A DNA stretch of 64,000 bases from Amycolatopsis regifaucium (GCF_001613935.1 NZ_LQCI01000049.1:62001-126000); one strand, 5' to 3'; shown: positions 16,654-24,983, numbered from the stretch's first letter. Notes: generated by a model not told the origin, from the letters alone. Numbers and translations: made by a program.

Positions 16654-17478
16654 TTGGTCAATGAAACCGACTGGCAGCAGGACAAGAACCGATTCGTCGA
16701 GGATGTCGGCGACGGCGAACTGCCAGTGACCTCTGAGAACGGTACCCGGCTCGTCGCCGGGCCATTGGTTACCCAGTTCGTGTCCCTGACCAGGGCGTTG
16801 CTGGATTCCGGTTCGGTCGCGGCGGTACTCGAACGCGTGATCTTCGCGACCCGGGACCTGGTACCGGGGGCGGACCTGGTGAGCGTCACCCTCCTCGATC
16901 CCGACGGTCGGTTCCACACGCCGGTGGGGACCGACGAGATCGCCGGTGAACTGGACCAGTTGCAGTATCAGTACGGAGAAGGTGCCTGTGTCGAAGCGGC
17001 GCGGGTTTCGGGACCGGCGGCGGCTTTCAGCGACAACCTCGCCGAAGACGCCCGCTGGCCCCGGTTCGGGCCTGCCGCCGCGACGCTCGGGTTCCACTCG
17101 CTGGTTTCGACGGCTTTGCTGCCGGAAGCGTCGAGTTCGCAGCTGTCGGGAGCCTTGAACGTCTACTCGCGGCATCCGCACGGTATCGCGAGGGAGGACA
17201 GGGACGTGTTGTTGCTGCTGGCGACGCACGCGTCGCTGGCACTGGCGACCACGCAGGCGGTCACGCGCGGCCAGCTCCAGGAGGAGCAGCTCCAGCAGGC
17301 GCTGGACAGCCGGGACGCGATCGGGCAGGCCAAGGGCATCCTGATGGCGCGGCGCGGGATCGACGCGGCGGAGGCGTTCGAAGTCCTGCGGCACACGTCG
17401 CAGAACATGAACGTCAAACTCCGGGAACTGGCGGAGATGCTGTCCAAACGGCATACGGAATTGCACATCCCCGAGTGA
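16654..17478 (+). CDS. GAF-ANTAR RNA-binding antitermination regulator
   Basis: Contains a GAF sensor domain (about residues 35-195; ATRDLVPGADLVSVTLLDPD through GALNVYSRHPHGI) and a C-terminal ANTAR domain (about 205-265). The ANTAR has the conserved ALDSRDAIGQAKGILMARRG and AFEVLRHTSQNMNVKLRELA. ANTAR proteins bind paired hexaloop hairpins in nascent RNA to prevent termination. The TTG at 16654 is preferred, with GGAGAGG 6 nt upstream, giving 274 residues; GTG 16630 is an alternative. No hexaloop target was identified nearby. Confidence 0.88.
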   Translation: MVNETDWQQDKNRFVEDVGDGELPVTSENGTRLVAGPLVTQFVSLTRALLDSGSVAAVLERVIFATRDLVPGADLVSVTLLDPDGRFHTPVGTDEIAGELDQLQYQYGEGACVEAARVSGPAAAFSDNLAEDARWPRFGPAAATLGFHSLVSTALLPEASSSQLSGALNVYSRHPHGIAREDRDVLLLLATHASLALATTQAVTRGQLQEEQLQQALDSRDAIGQAKGILMARRGIDAAEAFEVLRHTSQNMNVKLRELAEMLSKRHTELHIPE

Positions 17479-17487
17479 GCAACGAAG

Positions 17488-17545
17488 GCGCCCCGGTGGT
17501 GCTGTGGCACGGAATACCGTGCCGCGGCATCGTCGGGGCGCTTTT
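17488..17545 (+). terminator. Two-part hairpin terminator with T-tract
   Basis: An outer 8-bp stem (17488-17495 with 17534-17541) encloses an inner 9-bp stem (17504-17512 with 17517-17525, AATA loop). It is followed directly by TTTT at 17542-17545. This is the most classical intrinsic terminator in the window and ends the ANTAR gene. Confidence 0.85.
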
Positions 17546-17645
17546 CATACGGTCCGGCCGGGCGCCTGGAAGAGCACCCTTTCCGACGCGCGGTGTGCGA
17601 CCACCCGGTAGGTCTGTGACACAGGGGAACCGTTCCTCTTTCGGC

Positions 17646-19184
17646 CTAGTGCCGCCGATATTGCGCCGGGGACGTGATCGTCGCCCGGTCCTCATAGGAT
17701 CCCGGCCTGCCGCGGTCGACGTGGAACGTGGTCAGGGTGCTCACCGGTGAACGCGGGTCGCGCCTGTCGCCGATCACCCGGAGGTGGGTACTCCAGCGGC
17801 GCGGGGTGACCTCGTAGACGTCGTAGCCGTACCGGTTGCCCTCGAAGTACTTGAGATGCGGGTTCGCCGCGCCCATCTTCGGCCCGTTCGTGGCGTTCCA
17901 TTCGGGGGAGTAGGCGCCGGAGGAGACCGAATGCGCGGTGAACTCGGTTCCGATCACCGGGGTGGCCGGGTCCGCGAAATCCGGGCGGATGTCGTCGACG
18001 AACGCGGAATGCCAATCTCCGGTGATCACCACGAGGTCTTCGAGACCGCTTTGGGCCACATGGGTCAGTACCTCCTTGCGTTCGGCGAGGAAGCCGTCCC
18101 ATTGGTCGGTGAACATGTAGCCGCCGCCGCCCGGCTTCGCCAACTGGCTCAGCATGATCGAGTTCACCCAGCAGTGCCATGCCTCGCCGGCACCGGTCAC
18201 CTGGTCCTTGAGCCACGCCTTCTGGTCCGCGCCGAGGATCGTGCCGTCGGGCAGGTTCTGTGCCGACCGGTACTGCCGGAGGTCCAAAATGGACAGATCG
18301 AGCAGGTCGCCCCAGCGCCGCTGCCGGTGGATCCTCGGCGTCGAGGGGTGGTCCGGCCGCACCGGCATGTGCTCGAACCAGGCCTGATACGCCGCCGATC
18401 GCCGCGCCCGCAGTGACGGGGAGGTGCCGCTGTAGTCGTTGACCACCTCGTGGTCGTCCCAGGTGACGAACCACGGGTGGGCCGCGTGGGCGTCCCGGAG
18501 CGAGGGATCGGATTTGTAGAGCGCGTGCCGCCGCCGGTACGACGGCAGGGTCAGCACCTCGGGGCCTTCGTGGTCGCGCAGCGGATTGCCGCCGACCTGG
18601 CCGTGCTCGTAGATGTAGTCGCCGAGGTGGACGACGAAATCGAGCTCCTCCCGTGCGATCCCGGCGTGCGCCGCGTAGAAGCCGTCGTGGAACGCCTGGC
18701 AGTTCGCCGACGCGAACCGCACCCGCCGGACCGGCCCGACCGGGGCGGTCCGGGTCCGGCCGATCCGGCTGACCTTGCCGAGCGCGTGGAACCGGTAGTA
18801 GTACTGCGAACCGGGCTCCAGCCCGGACACCGGGACGTGCACGCTGTGCCCGAGCCCGGCGGTGGCCGCCACGGTCCCGCTCGCCACCCGGCGGCGGAAG
18901 CCGCGGTCGGTGGCGAGCTCCCAGCCGACCTCGACGGTGTCGTCCAGCGGCTGCTCGAACTCCATCGGTTTCGGTGCGAGCCTCGTCCAGAGCGCGATGC
19001 CGTAGGGGACCGGGTCGCCGGACGCGACGCCCAGCGTGAAGGGCGCTTCGTCCCAGCTCGCGCCCAGTCGCGTGGCGGCCTCCTCCGCCTGCGCGACGGT
19101 CATCCGCGAGCTCAGCGGCCACGCCAGCCCCAGCGCACCGGCGGTGGCGGCGCCTCGCAACAGATCCCGGCGGTTGACGGACAT
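17646..19184 (-). CDS. Tat-exported PhoD-like alkaline phosphatase/phosphodiesterase
   Basis: A 512-residue PhoD-family metallophosphatase exported folded. The N-terminus MSVNRRDLLRGAATAGALGL carries the twin-Arg signal. A PhoD N-terminal beta domain follows (FTLGVASGDPVPYGIALWTR), then the metal-site segments VRFASANCQAFHDGFY, VVHLGDYIYEHG, TWDDHEVVNDYSG and VITGDWHSAF. PhoD enzymes hydrolyse phosphodiesters and wall teichoic acids using Fe/Ca. The ATG at 19184 has GAGGAGA upstream. Two GTTCRCC half-sites 64-82 nt upstream suggest PhoP control under phosphate starvation. Confidence 0.92.
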   Translation of the reverse strand: MSVNRRDLLRGAATAGALGLAWPLSSRMTVAQAEEAATRLGASWDEAPFTLGVASGDPVPYGIALWTRLAPKPMEFEQPLDDTVEVGWELATDRGFRRRVASGTVAATAGLGHSVHVPVSGLEPGSQYYYRFHALGKVSRIGRTRTAPVGPVRRVRFASANCQAFHDGFYAAHAGIAREELDFVVHLGDYIYEHGQVGGNPLRDHEGPEVLTLPSYRRRHALYKSDPSLRDAHAAHPWFVTWDDHEVVNDYSGTSPSLRARRSAAYQAWFEHMPVRPDHPSTPRIHRQRRWGDLLDLSILDLRQYRSAQNLPDGTILGADQKAWLKDQVTGAGEAWHCWVNSIMLSQLAKPGGGGYMFTDQWDGFLAERKEVLTHVAQSGLEDLVVITGDWHSAFVDDIRPDFADPATPVIGTEFTAHSVSSGAYSPEWNATNGPKMGAANPHLKYFEGNRYGYDVYEVTPRRWSTHLRVIGDRRDPRSPVSTLTTFHVDRGRPGSYEDRATITSPAQYRRH

Positions 19185-19247
19185 CGGTGGTCTCCTCGGC
19201 GTTCGGCGGATCGCTCTCCGACACCGAACACTCCCAAGATGGCCGGG

Positions 19248-19266
19248 GGTGAACACGCGGGCGAAC
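19248..19266 (-). promoter_or_regulatory. Candidate PHO box
   Basis: On the minus strand GTTCGCC (19266-19260) and GTTCACC (19254-19248) are direct repeats, the core of actinobacterial PhoP boxes. Their pitch is 12 rather than the usual 11 nt, which weakens the call. They lie upstream of the PhoD-type phosphatase start. Confidence 0.4.
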
Positions 19267-19291
19267 TCTTGTCAGCCGAGTCCAGCCGAGT

Positions 19292-20254
19292 TCAGACGGT
19301 GATGACGACCTTGCCGCGCGCATGGCCCTCGCTCACATAGCGGATGGCTTCGGGAGCGTCGGCCAGTGCGTAGGTCCGATCGATGACCGGGGTCAGTTTC
19401 CCTTCCTCGATGAGCGCACGCAGCGCTTCGAGATCGTCGGGATTCTCCGTGGAGAACAGGCCGCGGAGTCGGTGTTTCACGAACGGGCCGATGAGCAGCG
19501 CTCGCAGATTGCGGCCGACCGGTCCGATCCATTTCCCCTCGCCTTCACCGCCGACGATCACGAGGGTTCCGCGCGGGGCAAGGGATTTCCGCAGCGAGCC
19601 AAGCGACCGGTTCCCGGCGGTGTCGAGGATGAGGTCGTAGGTTCCGGTGATGTCTTCGCGGGTGTAGTCGAAGACGGTGTCCGCGCCGAGCGAGCGGACC
19701 AGGTCCACCTTGCCGGTGCCGCATACGCCGTCCACCTCGGCGCCGAACGCCTTGGCGATCTGCACGGCGTAGGTGCCCACGCCGCCGCCCGCGCCGATGA
19801 CGAGGACCTTCTGCCGGGGCTGGACGCCGCCTCTGTCACGAAGTGCCTGGAGCGCGGTGAACGCGGAAATCGGGACGGCGGCGGCCTCTTCGAAGCCGAG
19901 CCGCCCGGGTTTGCGGGCGATCTTGTCCACCGTGGTCAGTGCGTACTCGGCGAAGGAACCCTGGCAGGTGCCGAAAACCTCGTCACCAGGCCGGAATCCG
20001 GTCACGTTCTCGCCGACAGCGTGCACGACACCGGCGAAGTCCAGCCCGCGGACCCGCGCTTTCGGTCTGCGGACTCCGAATCCCATCAGCCGTACGAGGT
20101 AGGGCCTTCCTTCCATGAGGTGCCAAACCCCGGGGTCGACGCCTGCCGCGTGTATCCGGACGACCACGCCGTCCGGTCCGGCTTCGGGTTCCGGCAGGTC
20201 GGTCAGCGCCAGGACATCCGTCGTGCCGTACTCATTCTGGACGATCGCCTTCAC
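19292..20254 (-). CDS. MDR-family NAD(P)-dependent oxidoreductase (zinc-free, quinone-reductase-like)
   Basis: A 320-residue medium-chain dehydrogenase/reductase. It opens MKAIVQNEYGTTDVLALTDL, has the catalytic-domain segments RGLDFAGVVHAVGENVTGF and GDEVFGTCQGSFAEYA, and the cofactor motif VIGAGGGVGTYAVQIAKAFG. The zinc-ligand pattern of alcohol dehydrogenases is absent, so quinone or enone reduction is more likely. It starts 13 bp after the XRE gene stop and probably forms its operon's third gene. Confidence 0.88.
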   Translation of the reverse strand: MKAIVQNEYGTTDVLALTDLPEPEAGPDGVVVRIHAAGVDPGVWHLMEGRPYLVRLMGFGVRRPKARVRGLDFAGVVHAVGENVTGFRPGDEVFGTCQGSFAEYALTTVDKIARKPGRLGFEEAAAVPISAFTALQALRDRGGVQPRQKVLVIGAGGGVGTYAVQIAKAFGAEVDGVCGTGKVDLVRSLGADTVFDYTREDITGTYDLILDTAGNRSLGSLRKSLAPRGTLVIVGGEGEGKWIGPVGRNLRALLIGPFVKHRLRGLFSTENPDDLEALRALIEEGKLTPVIDRTYALADAPEAIRYVSEGHARGKVVITV

Positions 20255-20267
20255 GGCGGCCTCTTTC

Positions 20268-20483
20268 TTAGTCTGGGTACTGGAAAACGTCGTCGAGCCC
20301 GACGCCGAACACCCGGGCGATCTGGAAGGCCATCTCCAGGGACGGCGAGTAGCGGCCCTGCTCGATGGCGATGACCGTCTGGCGGGTGACGCCGATCCGG
20401 TCCGCGAGTTCGGCCTGCGTCATCTCGCCGGTGGCGAACCGCAGAGCGCGGATGGAGTTCGTGACCTTGGTCGGTTTCACCAT
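20268..20483 (-). CDS. Small XRE-type HTH regulator
   Basis: A 71-residue DNA-binding protein that is almost entirely one Cro/CI-type helix-turn-helix: MTQAELADRIGVTRQTVIAI followed by EQGRYSPSLEMAFQIARVFG. It ends DDVFQYPD, like the YozG/HTH-type small regulators. Its ATG overlaps the stop of the upstream membrane protein gene by 7 bp, so translation is coupled. Pairing of a tiny XRE regulator with a four-helix membrane protein is a recurrent bacterial arrangement. It probably represses the operon promoter at 20943-20971. Confidence 0.92.
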   Translation of the reverse strand: MVKPTKVTNSIRALRFATGEMTQAELADRIGVTRQTVIAIEQGRYSPSLEMAFQIARVFGVGLDDVFQYPD

Positions 20484-20905
20484 GTCTGGAATCCCCGGCG
20501 GTACGCGGCGATCTTCGCGATCGAACCGAGCAAGGACGAGAGGACGAAGGCGAGGTACACGGCGTTGGCGATCCAGAAGTGGTCGAGTTCGGCCATCGCC
20601 ATGACCAGCGCCGCGACACCGCCGATCACGACGAACGACTGTCCGATGTGCTCGCCGAACCGGCCGATCTCGCGGTCTCGCTGGTCTTTGCGGCCCGCGT
20701 CCTCCGGTGAAAGCAGCGACGCGGCGATGTGCAGCACGATCGAAGCCACGATGGCCGCCCCGACCGTCCACAGCAACGGCGCCACGTAGAAGACGTCGGC
20801 GAGCGGGCGGGAATTCGTCCGGCCGAGGACGACGACCAGGTAGACCGCGTAGGCGCAGATCGTGACCACGGCCATGATCCACGCACGTTTTTCTTCCAGT
20901 GCCAC
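20477..20905 (-). CDS. Four-helix membrane protein paired with XRE regulator
   Basis: A 142-residue membrane protein with about four hydrophobic helices (VVTICAYAVYLVVVLG, VAPLLWTVGAAIVASIVLHI, SFVVIGGVAALVMAMA and AVYLAFVLSSLLGSIA). A charged loop DAGRKDQRDREIGRFGEHIG lies between helices two and three. No enzymatic motif is seen; it resembles DUF2178-type proteins encoded next to small HTH genes. The start is GTG 20905, with GAGAGAAGA upstream; the longer ORF runs into the promoter. It is first in the operon with the XRE and MDR genes. Confidence 0.8.
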   Translation of the reverse strand: MALEEKRAWIMAVVTICAYAVYLVVVLGRTNSRPLADVFYVAPLLWTVGAAIVASIVLHIAASLLSPEDAGRKDQRDREIGRFGEHIGQSFVVIGGVAALVMAMAELDHFWIANAVYLAFVLSSLLGSIAKIAAYRRGFQTW

Positions 20906-20942
20906 GGCGTCTTCTCTCGGTTCGGGTCGAGCTGACCAGTTC

Positions 20943-20984
20943 AAGGTAAAGAGTTCTAGACACCGTGTCAAATATTCTTTACCT
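20943..20984 (-). promoter_or_regulatory. Sigma70 promoter with overlapping 9-bp inverted repeat
   Basis: On the minus strand a perfect -35 TTGACA (20971-20966) and a -10 TACCTT (20948-20943) are spaced by 17 nt, placing transcription start near 20936. A 9-bp inverted repeat AGGTAAAGA-N23-TCTTTACCT (20944-20952 and 20976-20984) brackets the core promoter. A second palindrome, GACAC-C-GTGTC, lies between the arms. This is the expected layout for repression by the XRE protein encoded in the operon. Confidence 0.75.
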
Positions 20985-20997
20985 CGGCTCCAGCAAG

Positions 20998-21032
20998 TAG
21001 TTCGCGATATCAATAGTACGTACTACGAACTA
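20998..21032. promoter_or_regulatory. Nested palindrome before the LLM remnant
   Basis: An outer inverted repeat TAGTTCG-N21-CGAACTA (20998-21004 and 21026-21032) encloses the perfect 12-bp palindrome TAGTACGTACTA (21014-21025). It directly precedes the GGAG box and ATGs of the decayed oxidoreductase, so it was probably the operator of that gene (MarR- or HxlR-type symmetry). Confidence 0.6.
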
Positions 21033-21039
21033 AGGAGTG

Positions 21040-21560
21040 ATGATGACACTGTTCGGATTCGGGCTGAGACCGGCGTCGGCGAGGTGGAAGAGCTTCTGCG
21101 GCACGCGGAACAGGCGGATCGTGCCGGGCTTGACGTGGTCAGCCTCGAGGGCGAGTTCTATTCCGTCGCCGGCCTCGAGCCGGCCGCCGCGGCGGCTCCG
21201 CCGGTCTGGACCGGCGCGGTCGGACCCAAATCCCTCGCGGTGACGGGGAAGCTGGCGGACGGCTGGCTCCCGGGGCGCGCGGCGGACTGGCTGAGCCCCC
21301 GGTTCGCGGAATCGCGCCCGATCATCGACAAGGCCGCCGTCGAAGCGGGGCGAGACCCGGCCGAGGTCGCGACCATTTACCACTTCCCCGGCCGGATAAC
21401 GGAAAACCCGCTGGCCGCCACCCGGGGCGACGACGGCCGCTGGATCGGCGGCTCGGTGGAGCAGTGGGTGGAGGAACTCACCTCGGCGGTGCGGAACCAT
21501 GCCGCGGCCGGATTCATCTGCTTTCCGGTCAACGACGGTACGTCCACCGGCAGCGTGCTC
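21040..21560 (+). pseudogene. Decayed LLM-class flavin-dependent oxidoreductase
   Basis: An AAGGAG box and ATGATG start a frame reading MMTLFGFGL. The family sequence continues only in another frame (TGVGEVEELLRHAEQADRAG), indicating an early frameshift. The text then jumps from DRAGLDVVSL straight to EGEFYSVAGLEP; in luciferase-like monooxygenases more than 100 residues normally separate these, so an internal deletion is inferred. The C-terminal part (VGPKSLAVTGKLADGWLPG, then AEVATIYHFPGRITENPLAA) is recognisable until about 21560, where the frame is lost again. Non-functional. The operator and ribosome site are intact. Confidence 0.72.
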
Positions 21561-21702
21561 GGCCGCAGTTATCGGCAAAGTCGCATACCTGCTGGCCGAC
21601 CCTGCACGAAACCGAGAGGGGAACTTCACGGCAGCAGCCGATCACGCCGAATTTGCCTTGACGCCAAGTCGACAGAAGGCGTCTCTGAGAGCTTCGCGGG
21701 GC

Positions 21703-22086
21703 TCAGGCTTTGGTGAGGGTCTCTCCGAGAGTCGAACGATGGGTCGGCTTCGCCTCTTCGTAGCGGCGACGTCCTTCGTCGGTCACGACGACGAAGATTC
21801 CCCGCCTGTCCGACTCGCAGAGCGCGCGCTGGACGAGCCCTTCCCGTTCGAGGCGGGCGACGAGCCGCGACGTGGCGCTCTGGCTCAGGTGGACGACCTC
21901 GGTCAGGTCCGCCGCGCGGCACTTGCCGACAACGCAGGTCACCAGCCGCTCAAGGGCTTCGAACTCGGTGACGCCGAGGCCGTGGCGCTCCTGGAGGCGG
22001 CACTCGAGCAGACCGAAGACCGCGGCATGCCGCGCGGACAGGGCGTGCCACTCCTGCAGCAGGTCTTGCTCGGCGACGTCGCTCAC
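21703..22086 (-). CDS. MarR-family transcriptional regulator
   Basis: A 127-residue (from GTG 22086) winged-helix dimeric repressor. It has the MarR order: helical N-terminus (LQEWHALSARHAAVFGLLEC), recognition region (VVHLSQSATSRLVARLEREG), wing (ALCESDRRGIFVVVTDEGRR) and C-terminal dimerisation helix. TTG 22095 is an alternative start. It is divergent from an MFS drug exporter, with an operator array between them. This implies repression of both genes and release by an exporter substrate. Confidence 0.92.
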   Translation of the reverse strand: MSDVAEQDLLQEWHALSARHAAVFGLLECRLQERHGLGVTEFEALERLVTCVVGKCRAADLTEVVHLSQSATSRLVARLEREGLVQRALCESDRRGIFVVVTDEGRRRYEEAKPTHRSTLGETLTKA

Positions 22087-22100
22087 GCGGCCCAATATAA

Positions 22101-22158
22101 CATGCGCATGAATTTAATGCAAAGGCATTAAATGCACTTGCATTAGATGCGCGTGCAT
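22101..22158. promoter_or_regulatory. MarR operator array
   Basis: Four adjacent palindromes built on ATGC/GCAT fill the intergenic region: CATGCGCATG (22101-22110), a 9-bp-arm repeat ATTTAATGC-AAAG-GCATTAAAT (22112-22133), AATGCA-CT-TGCATT (22131-22144) and ATGC-GCGT-GCAT (22147-22158). The low-GC stretch is striking against its surroundings and probably also holds both promoters. Several repressor dimers could bind side by side. Confidence 0.8.
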
Positions 22159-22172
22159 GTAGTGTACGGATC

Positions 22173-23630
22173 ATGAGTTCTTCCGTGCAGCTGTCCACCA
22201 GCTCGACAAGGTGGGACGCGCGCCTCTGGGGTGTCCTGCTCACTGTGTCCGTCGTCGTGGGCCTCGACGCGCTCGACGTGTCGATGGTCGCCGTCGCTCT
22301 CCCGTCCATCCAGGCCGAACTCGGCCTCTCCACCGGTGCCTTGCAATGGATCATCAGCGCCTACGTGCTCGGCTACGGCGGGCTGCTGCTCCTCGGCGGC
22401 CGCACCGCCGACCTGCTCGGCAGGCGCCGGGTCTTCCTCGTCGCCGTCGCGGTCTTCGCGCTCGCTTCCCTGCTCGGCGGCCTCGTCGATGACGGCGCGC
22501 TGCTGATCGCCACCCGCTTCATCAAGGGTCTCGCGGCCGCGTTCACCGCGCCGGCGGCCCTGTCGATCATCACCACGACCTTCCACGAAGGCCCGGCCCG
22601 CAACCGCGCGATCAGCATCTTCGCCGTGTTCGGTGCCAGTGGCTACTCCGCGGGCCTCGTCTTCTCCGGACTGCTCACCCAGGTCGGCTGGCGCTGGACG
22701 TTCCTGCTTCCGGTGCCGATCGCGCTCGCCGCGTTGGCCGCCGCGATCAAGCTGATTCCGCACTACCAGCCGCAGACCGGTGGCGGCTATGACTTCCCCG
22801 GTGCCATCACCGGTGCCGCCGGTTCGCTCCTGCTGGTCTTCGCCGTGGTCGAGGCGCCGGAAATCGGCTGGGCCGCGCCGCGGACGCTGATCTCGTTCGC
22901 TCTCGCGCTCGCCCTGCTCGCCACCTTCGTGTTCATCGAGAAGCGCAGCAAGCACCCGCTGCTCCGCCTCGGCATCCTGCGCTCGGGTCCGCTGGCCCGC
23001 GCCAACCTCGGTGGCGCGACGTTCTTCGGCGCCTACATCGGTTTCCAGTTCGTGGTCATGCTGTACCTGCAGAACGTGCTGGGCTGGTCCGCGCTGCAGA
23101 CCGCGCTCGGCTTCCTGCCCGCCGCGCTGATCGTGGCCTTCGGTTCGCCCAGGATCGAGCCGCTGATCGACCGGCTCGGCACGCCGCGCACGATCCTCGC
23201 CGGTGTCGTCGCCCACGTCATCGGGTACGCGCTGTTCCTGCGGATCGACGAGAGCTCCAGCTACGCCGGTTCGGTACTGCCGAGCATGATCCTGCTGGGT
23301 ATCGGCTTCATGCTGGCGTTCTCCTCGCTGAACATCCAGGCGACCAATGGCATCTCCGATGACGAGCAGGGTCTCGCCGGCGGTCTGCTGAACACGTCGA
23401 TCCAGGTCGGCGGCGCGATCGGCCTCGCCGTGGTGACCGCCGTCCTGACCGGCAACTCGGGTGGGGCGACCGGCCCGGCCGCACTGCTGAACGGTTTGGC
23501 GCCCGCGCTGACCGTCGTCACCGGTATCGCCGTGATCAGCCTCCTGGTGGCGCTGTCCGGAGTCATCGGCCTGCGCAAGGCCGAAGCCCGCTCCGCCATC
23601 GCCGAACCGGAGTTCGCCGCGGCCGAATGA
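22173..23630 (+). CDS. MFS drug:H+ antiporter (DHA2, 14-TMS type)
   Basis: A 485-residue exporter of the EmrB/QacA group. Visible signatures are motif D1 near the first helix (LDVSMVAVALPSIQAELGLS), motif A in loop 2-3 (GGRTADLLGRRRVF) and motif C in helix 5 (FAVFGASGYSAGLVFSGLLT). Hydrophobicity supports 14 helices. It pumps out hydrophobic toxins or a natural product; the substrate is unknown. It is divergent from and probably repressed by the MarR protein. A strong hairpin follows. Confidence 0.92.
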   Translation: MSSSVQLSTSSTRWDARLWGVLLTVSVVVGLDALDVSMVAVALPSIQAELGLSTGALQWIISAYVLGYGGLLLLGGRTADLLGRRRVFLVAVAVFALASLLGGLVDDGALLIATRFIKGLAAAFTAPAALSIITTTFHEGPARNRAISIFAVFGASGYSAGLVFSGLLTQVGWRWTFLLPVPIALAALAAAIKLIPHYQPQTGGGYDFPGAITGAAGSLLLVFAVVEAPEIGWAAPRTLISFALALALLATFVFIEKRSKHPLLRLGILRSGPLARANLGGATFFGAYIGFQFVVMLYLQNVLGWSALQTALGFLPAALIVAFGSPRIEPLIDRLGTPRTILAGVVAHVIGYALFLRIDESSSYAGSVLPSMILLGIGFMLAFSSLNIQATNGISDDEQGLAGGLLNTSIQVGGAIGLAVVTAVLTGNSGGATGPAALLNGLAPALTVVTGIAVISLLVALSGVIGLRKAEARSAIAEPEFAAAE

Positions 23631-23644
23631 TCGAGGGGTGATCG

Positions 23645-23678
23645 GCCCCTTCCCGCGCTCGGGGGCGCGGGAAGGGGC
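23645..23678. terminator. Bidirectional hairpin terminator
   Basis: A perfect 13-bp stem (23645-23657 with 23666-23678) with an 8-nt loop lies between the convergent MFS and P450 genes. It abuts the P450 stop codon at 23679-23681. Confidence 0.85.
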
Positions 23679-24935
23679 TCATCGCCACCAGCGGATCGGC
23701 AAGGACTTCAGCCCGTTTTGGAAGTTCGACCGCAACCGCACCGGAGTACCGGCGAGCTCGACCTCGCCGAGCAGGTCCAGCACCGCTTCGAACATCGCCC
23801 GCAGCTGCACCCTGGCGAGCTGGGCGCCGAGGCAGAAATGCGGGCCGTGTCCGAAGGTCAGATGGTCGTTGGGCGTACGGCCGATGTCGAAGCGGTCCGG
23901 GTCCGGGAAAACGGACTCGTCGCGGTTCGCGGCGGAGAACCAGACGACGACCTTGTCTCCCGCGCGGATGTCCACATCGGACAGCCGGACGTCTTCGGTC
24001 GCGGTCCGGCGGAAATGCATGACCGGCGTCCACCAGCGCAACATCTCTTCCACCGCACCGGGAAGCAGGGAACGATCGGCCAGCAACAGCCGGTACTGCG
24101 CCGGATGTGACAGCAGTGCCAGCAGTCCACCGGGGATGCCGTTGCGCAGCGTTTCATTGCCCGCCACGGAAAACAGCCAGAACAGGTTCTCGAACTCCGC
24201 GATCGACACCCGCCCGCCGTCGTCGACGTGGCTCATGAGATTGCTCACCACGTCGTCGCCGGGGTGCCGCCGTTTGTACTCGCCGAGCGCGGTGGCATAG
24301 GCGTAGAGATCCGGCATCCCGGCGCGCGTGCGCGGATCGGGCATTGCACCGTCCGGCCCCGGCACCGGTCGCACGGCCAGCGCCGCCCGCGCGAGATCGG
24401 TGACCTGGTCCGCCTCGACCGTCGCGCTCACCGCGTAGTCGGCGTCCTGGTAGCCGATCACGCGATTGCTCCAGTCGTACATCAGCCGCCGGTCCTGTTC
24501 GGGAATCCCGAAGACCTCGGCGAGCGTCAGCAGCGGGAGATCGGCCGCGACGGCGGCGAAGTCGCATCGGCCGTCCGCGGCGACCGCGGTGATCAGCTCC
24601 CTCGCCCAGCCGTGGATCCGCTCGGTCAGCCTCCCGACGGCGCGCGGGGTGAACGCCTTGGTGAGCAGGCCACGCAGCCGGGCGTGCTCGGGCGGGTCCA
24701 TGTTCAGCATCATCCGGCGGACGTAAGTCAGGTCCTGTTCGGTCGCCGGATCCCGGATCTGCGTCCCGCCGAGGTGCGAGGAGAACAGTTTCGGGTTCCG
24801 CAGCACGTATTTGACGTCCGCATGCCGTAGTACCGCCCAGAAATCGTCCACGCGCACCACCGGCGACGCCCGGCGCAGCGACGCCAGGTGCTCGTACGGC
24901 ACGCCGCGCGTGTACACGTCAGGATCGGTGATCAC
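23679..24935 (-). CDS. Cytochrome P450
   Basis: A 418-residue soluble bacterial P450. The heme thiolate is C368 in FGHGPHFCLGAQLAR. The I-helix oxygen-activation motif reads SVAGNETLRNG (AGNET in place of the common AGHDT, as in CYP124/125/142-like sterol and lipid oxidases). The K-helix ExxR is EEMLRWW followed by the FRRTATED segment. Substrate is unknown; resemblance to the CYP125 group hints at lipid or sterol-like substrates. No ferredoxin or reductase gene is adjacent. Confidence 0.93.
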   Translation of the reverse strand: MITDPDVYTRGVPYEHLASLRRASPVVRVDDFWAVLRHADVKYVLRNPKLFSSHLGGTQIRDPATEQDLTYVRRMMLNMDPPEHARLRGLLTKAFTPRAVGRLTERIHGWARELITAVAADGRCDFAAVAADLPLLTLAEVFGIPEQDRRLMYDWSNRVIGYQDADYAVSATVEADQVTDLARAALAVRPVPGPDGAMPDPRTRAGMPDLYAYATALGEYKRRHPGDDVVSNLMSHVDDGGRVSIAEFENLFWLFSVAGNETLRNGIPGGLLALLSHPAQYRLLLADRSLLPGAVEEMLRWWTPVMHFRRTATEDVRLSDVDIRAGDKVVVWFSAANRDESVFPDPDRFDIGRTPNDHLTFGHGPHFCLGAQLARVQLRAMFEAVLDLLGEVELAGTPVRLRSNFQNGLKSLPIRWWR

Positions 24936-24983
24936 GGACCGAGACTAGCTCGGGGACGGGTGGCTGGGGAAAGATCGGGAGCT

